This document shows positions 60,886-64,000 of a stretch of DNA of 64,000 nucleotides, piece after piece. The translations under genes and the position numbers were made by a program. The stretch is from Acanthochlamys bracteata (Eukaryota > Streptophyta > Magnoliopsida > Pandanales > Velloziaceae), in assembly GCA_019914995.1 (NCBI GenBank), contig CM034145.1, positions 434,001-498,000 on the forward strand, given 5' to 3'. The stretch's first letter is position 1, and each line of letters opens with the position of its first letter. Below the pieces are notes generated by a model, which searched no databases, was not told the DNA's origin, and saw only the letters and a list, made by a program, of their open reading frames with translations.

Positions 60886-62280
60886 CAAAATCATGTTCGC
60901 TATTGATTTTATTATTTATATAGATAATCTAGTAAATACATTCTGCATGTATGGCCTTTCGATGGCTTATTATTATTTTAAAATATTTTATAAAATTTAT
61001 TTAAAAATTAAAAATATAGAAAAATTTACTTTATAAATTTTTACGTTTAGTTATTTTGTTTATTTTAAGTAAAACTTTATTTTCTAAAAATTAAATATTT
61101 TTATTTTTGAGAAATTTTCTTCAAAACACTTCTAACATAATCGCATGTCAATAAGTTGTTCGATTTTGAGATCATATTGTAAATATGTTTTCTAAATTCT
61201 GCTGACACAGCGCAGATTCATGTCACATTAGGACACGTCATACTTCACACGCAATACCACGTGTAGCACCTTGAATTGCAGTCGAGTGGGCCAGTTCACC
61301 GACCAGCCCGATACGGACATCTGAAGACTTTAATTGATATATAGTAGTATAGGCCCATTGGGTTAAGTCCGGTGGGACCGATTATATGTCGTTTCCATCA
61401 AATCTTTCCAGCTTTGGTCTGGTCGCGCAAAAACACTATAATACAAAAATGCCCAGGATGATTGTTGAGCTTTTTTTTTTTATATTTAAATTTTAAGTTT
61501 TCAATAATTTATGTATTCAATTTTATAAAAAATTCAAAATTCTATTTTTATATATATAATTTTAGTTAACTTTTTTTTATATATTTTTTAATATAATTAT
61601 ATATTTTAATTGTTAATACATTTGTAAAATTATTAAAATATAAATACTGAATTTTATTTTTAAAAATTTTTATTTTTTAATTTTTATAAATTAAATTATG
61701 ATTATTTAAAATACACTCTAAATATCACTAATGGTTAATCTAGCAAGTATTTAATACTGCAAACTTTCAAGAATCGAAACTCAGAATCAAGCGTTACGAA
61801 GAAAAAGTCTATAAGTATTCAAAAACCTCAATCAAATTAACTGAATCGAATTGATTCGGCCAATATTTCTGTTAAACTAGAATATAAACTAGTACAACGT
61901 TGCTAGTAACATGCATGAATCAACTTTAAGCAATTCAAATCAATGAATTCATATTCTTTTAAGGTCTCTTGTGCATTTCAACTGTTTTTTCATTTCATTA
62001 CTTTTAAAAAGTTTTTTATAGTATTCTAATATTTAAAAATATACATAAATTTACATTACATATATTTATATTTTAAATTTCTATATTACTTTTCAATAAA
62101 AATATTTTATTTTAGATAATCTCAAATGACCCTTTAATTACATACCATTAAAAGTTGTATCACTTGTTCTTGGACAAAACACAAACAACTCACAAAAGAT
62201 GGGTAAAAGGTTTCTATGCATGGTTGACAATGGCATCCACTCATTTGGCCTCACTAACAAAAATTTCAGTCCATTTCTAA

Positions 62281-62518
62281 GGTGGCGTTTGGCTTTCTAT
62301 TTTTCCAACTGATTTTTTTAATTTTTAATTTTATATTTTTAATATATATTTTATAAATTTATTTAAAAACTTAAAAAATTAGAAAATTGTACATACTAAA
62401 TTTTTTTATTATATATTTTTATTATTTTTTTATAAATAAAAAAAATTATTTTCCAAAAAATATATAAATATTTTTTATTTCAAAATAGTTTTATTTCATA
62501 ATCAATTCTACAAACGCA
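62281..62518. mobile_element. AT-rich short inverted-repeat element, family II
   Basis: About 238 bp from 'ggtggcgtttgg' to 'tacaaacgcat'. The core 'attatatatttttattattt' and 'tttttaatatatattttata' are shared with copies at 16815 and 63150. Confidence 0.72.
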
Positions 62519-63149
62519 TCAGCAAATGCATGCCTATACCTTGTAGCTAATATTGGCCATTTGCATCAGGAATTTTTCCATTTCAAATGGCATATGCATG
62601 AGTTTGGTACCGCATGTTTTCAAGATTCTCTTCACCAAATAAAGTTTTGGGTAGTAAGTTACAATCAAATCCATCCAATAGCTACGTACATTTATTAGGT
62701 TTTTATGAATATTTATAAACTAAAGTTTTTTAAAAAAATAATCCAAACAAAATAATAAATATAAATAATAAAAAATCCTACGACATAATTTTTTTATATT
62801 TTTTAATTTAAAATAATTTTTATAATATTATAAAAATTTATTTAAAATATAAAATAAAAAGTTAAAATAAAAGTTATTGAAACGCACCGTAAAATGTTGT
62901 CGTAGAAAATCAATATTACTCAAGATAAACTACAGCGAATTTTTATATAGGAAAAAGTGAGGGACTTGTGGTAAAATTGTATACGCTATACAGAAGGACT
63001 TGTTTACTACTCTACCTTCAATTAGATCAGAAATTCCTTTTTCAATTAAAAAATTATTTTAAAATAATTTTGTATATTCAATTTTAAAATTTATTTTTAA
63101 AACTCACTTTCAAACAATTAAATAAGTCCAAAATTTGTGTAATGAAGTA

Positions 63150-63387
63150 GGATTGCGTTTTTCAAACGCTTATTTTTTATTTTTTATTATATATTTTTTA
63201 ATATATATTATATAAATATTTAAAAATTTTATTTAAATATTTAAAAAATATAAAAAGATTCTACTTATTTAGTTCTTTTTATTATATATTATTATTATTT
63301 TAGAATTAAAAAAAGCTTATTTTTTAAAAAAATAAAAATATTATTTATTTTTAAAAAATTTTATTTTATAAACACTTTTAGACGTCC
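63150..63387. mobile_element. AT-rich short inverted-repeat element, family II
   Basis: About 238 bp starting 'ggattgcgtttttcaaacgc' and ending 'aacacttttagacgtcc'. The interior is collinear with the copies at 16815 and 62281. Confidence 0.65.
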
Positions 63388-63932
63388 AATTGAATGGGTT
63401 ATGAAATGTTATCTCTTGACTATTATATACAATGTGATCTTGGTACAATGAACACCAACCTGTCTTGGCTTTTTTGCATCAGAAACATATGGGCATATCA
63501 TGGATCCACCTCACACTCATATGAGTTGCCAGCAAAGTTCAACAGTTTTTGTTTCAATCAGTAGCTTCCCCTCACTGTCATTGCATTTATCTCTCCAACC
63601 ATGATCCTATCATGTTGCATTCAATAATAATTTTATATTATAAAATTATAACTCAGCTTTTATTTTAGGAGTTATTTGGAAGTGCTTACAATACAAAAAA
63701 ATTTAAAAAATACTTATTTGAAGCTTTCAGAAAAAATAAGTTTAACTTTGTTTTATCTAAAAAAATAAAAATTATATATATATCTAAATTTTATAACGTA
63801 CAATTAATTTTATTATTTAAAATTTTTTAGAATAAAATAAAAAATTGGGAATGCAATGGTGAATTGAAATGAAAAGCTTTGCAAAAAAGATCCCTCAGTA
63901 CATGCAACACTCTCAGTTGGCTCACCACCTTC

Positions 63933-63940
63933 TATATAAA
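63933..63940 (+). promoter_or_regulatory. TATA box of a gene starting beyond the window
   Basis: TATATAAA within 'ccaccttctatataaagga', followed by a leader-like stretch to the window end without an ATG. A plus-strand gene probably starts just outside. Confidence 0.5.
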
Positions 63941-64000
63941 GGACCTCCACAAACCTTCAAACATTCCTTGGGGCAAAATTAAGAGAATCAAATCTTTTCT

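Larger units (their letters stand above)
60400..63930. other. Intergenic; promoter of the NTF2-like gene and AT-rich elements
   Basis: No gene is seen. A G-box (CCACGTGTAG) stands at about 61258, roughly 860 bases before the NTF2-like start. Bases 61460-61730 are a truncated family I copy ('attaaaatataaatactgaa', end 'tttaaaatacactc'). Bases 60960-61130 and 62690-62890 are AT-rich remnants. Confidence 0.6.

Noticed and set aside
1-64000. tRNA, rRNA, known microRNA hairpins and CRISPR arrays
   Set aside because: None could be recognised by eye. CRISPR arrays are not expected in a plant nuclear genome. A covariance-model search would be needed to exclude small RNA genes.

Overview
The window is nuclear DNA of a flowering plant, almost certainly a woody or herbaceous eudicot. 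The evidence is plant-type gene structure (short exons, AT-rich introns with GT..AG borders, TATA boxes about 30 bases before the leader), plant-only families (NAC factor, class II glycine-rich proteins, peroxisomal serine:glyoxylate aminotransferase with an SRI end) and very AT-rich intergenic DNA. I cannot name the species.

The left third (about 1-21 kb) is a local cluster of small secreted proteins. It holds one glycine-rich protein gene (3.5-4.2 kb, +), three related genes for Cys-rich peptides on the minus strand (5.7-6.15, 11.5-11.95 and a frameshifted copy at 13.0-13.4 kb), and three copies of a second peptide type on the plus strand (a wrecked copy at 10.3-10.9, intact genes at 18.2 and 20.7 kb). 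All have one intron just after the signal peptide region. All carry the CC-x(6-8)-C-x(2-3)-CC module known from the C-terminal tail of class II plant glycine-rich proteins, but the peptides have lost the glycine-rich part. Matching non-coding blocks show that the cluster grew by tandem duplication of a divergent gene pair.

The right two thirds (21.8-60.4 kb) carry ordinary single-copy housekeeping or regulatory genes: a TBC-domain Rab GAP (-), a Sad1/USP39-like splicing factor with four one-base gaps (-), an ankyrin/BTB protein (-), a Rho GDP-dissociation inhibitor (-), a two-EF-hand protein (+), a NAC factor with a long N-terminal extension (-), a relic of AGT1 (-), a double-SWIB protein (+) and a plastid-type NTF2-like protein with a C-terminal membrane segment (-). 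They do not form a pathway.

The spaces between genes are dominated by two families of short AT-rich elements with terminal inverted repeats (about 280 bp with GCGTGTTT/AAACACGC ends, and about 205-240 bp with GCGTTT/AAACGC-like ends). There is also one fold-back element (1.70-2.09 kb) and one complete-looking TRIM retroelement (19.07-19.79 kb) with 5-bp target duplications. A comparison of the broken peptide gene at 10.3 kb with its intact paralogue at 18.2 kb gives a filled-site/empty-site pair for two insertions of the second family.
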